Shown here: positions 5,789 to 6,315 of the stretch, piece after piece
Layout of the letters: each line of letters starts with the position of its first letter
How positions within the stretch are numbered: position 1 is the first letter of the stretch
Source: an uncultured Collinsella sp.
GTDB taxonomy: Bacteria > Actinomycetota > Coriobacteriia > Coriobacteriales > Coriobacteriaceae
Assembly: GCA_958445065.1 (NCBI GenBank)
Contig: CAUCQW010000047.1
Span: 1 to 6,315, forward strand
DNA: 6,315 nucleotides
Reading direction: 5' to 3'
Position numbers and translations under genes: made by a program
The notes under the pieces: generated by a model
What the model saw: only the letters and a program-made list of their open reading frames with translations
What the model was told of the DNA's origin: nothing
The model's database searches: none

Positions 5789-6315
5789 ATGCGCACCGAG
5801 CTCGATGTCCCCTTTTCGCACAAAGAAGAAGCCAAGGCGCTGGGCGCCAAATGGGACCGGACCAAGAAGATCTGGTATGTACCCAGCGGCGTCAACCCCG
5901 AGCCCTTTGCCGAGTGGCTGCCCGGTGTTGACCGATCCGACCCCTCAGCGCCGTATATATATCTAGTACTGGGCAAGCGCGAGTGCTGGAAGTGTCACAA
6001 AGAGACCTCGGTCGCGGCCTTCGGCATTCCCTATCGAATCGATGACGACAAGGGCATCGCCATCGCGCACGCGCCCAACGAAGCCGGGCACATTACCATC
6101 GACACGGCCAATGCCAACGCGCTCGCCATTGTTCCCGCTCTTGGCTGCGTGCCGGGCGAGATCCGCGACTATCTTTCTAAGCGCTGCGGCTACAAGCCCG
6201 TAGGCGCGCGAGCCTCCAAAGCCCCGTCGCTCGGCAACACGTGCACCAGTTGCGACGCGCTGCAAGGCAGCCGCTATCTGTTCGAGGAGCCCTCGTCCCC
6301 GTTTGCCCTCACTGC
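5789..6315 (+). CDS. DUF5710-domain protein with two CXXC pairs (3' end missing)
   Basis: The frame is open for 175 codons from the ATG to the window edge, so the C-terminus is not seen. Residues 1-35 match the short DUF5710 pattern: LDVPFSHKEEAKALGAKWD, then KKIWYVPSG. This module also occurs in plasmid primase-like proteins, where its role is unclear. After it come CWKC (66-69) and CTSC (152-155), which together could bind one zinc ion. The segment after the second pair (DALQGSRYLFEEPSSPF) resembles the end of a family of uncharacterised proteins with the same domain order. The role is unknown; nucleic-acid binding is only a guess. A local run of AT-rich codons (residues 56-60) stands out from the GC-rich codon use. 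The gene has its own ribosome site and is separated from the upstream tRNA by a strong terminator, so it needs its own promoter. Confidence 0.85.
   Translation, partial: MRTELDVPFSHKEEAKALGAKWDRTKKIWYVPSGVNPEPFAEWLPGVDRSDPSAPYIYLVLGKRECWKCHKETSVAAFGIPYRIDDDKGIAIAHAPNEAGHITIDTANANALAIVPALGCVPGEIRDYLSKRCGYKPVGARASKAPSLGNTCTSCDALQGSRYLFEEPSSPFALT

Noticed and set aside
5593..6265. Leftward open frames of 127 and 100 codons opposite the DUF5710 gene
   Set aside because: They overlap the rightward frame that has a ribosome site and a recognisable domain, and their translations show no known motif.

Overview
The window is high-GC, gene-dense bacterial chromosome with consistent Shine-Dalgarno starts (AAGGAG, GAGGA, GAGGG, AAGGAG). 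The flavour of the proteins and codon use suggests an actinobacterial host, most likely a Coriobacteriia gut bacterium such as Collinsella or a relative. That placement is inference from protein character, not from a marker gene.

Layout. Positions 1-75 are an unresolved gene end or edge. Positions 76-191 hold three successive inverted repeats downstream of the first leftward gene. Three genes are then read leftward (minus strand), in transcription order: a 10-TM EamA/DMT-type transporter (4067-5089), a large membrane-anchored DUF4012 protein (1605-3917), and glmM, phosphoglucosamine mutase (190-1521). A good intrinsic terminator lies between the DUF4012 gene and glmM, and its U-tract runs directly into the glmM ribosome binding site. 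To the right, transcription is rightward: a strong promoter with an AT-rich upstream element drives a complete tRNA-Val(GAC) with encoded CCA, followed at once by an intrinsic terminator. After a 288-base gene-free stretch comes a DUF5710-domain protein with two CXXC pairs, cut by the right edge (5789-6315).

How the genes relate. GlmM makes glucosamine-1-phosphate for UDP-GlcNAc, hence peptidoglycan and other envelope glycans. The DUF4012 protein has a cytoplasmic low-complexity tail, one membrane segment and a large outer domain, so an envelope role fits its place upstream of glmM, but its function is unknown. The transporter's substrate cannot be told from sequence. The tRNA and the DUF5710 gene are separate transcription units.

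No CRISPR array, insertion sequence, phage gene or obvious new multi-gene system is visible. The points most worth a second look are the perfect 13-bp hairpin overlapping the glmM stop codon, the terminator abutting the glmM ribosome binding site, the uncharacterised DUF4012 envelope protein, and the four-cysteine DUF5710 protein beside the tRNA.
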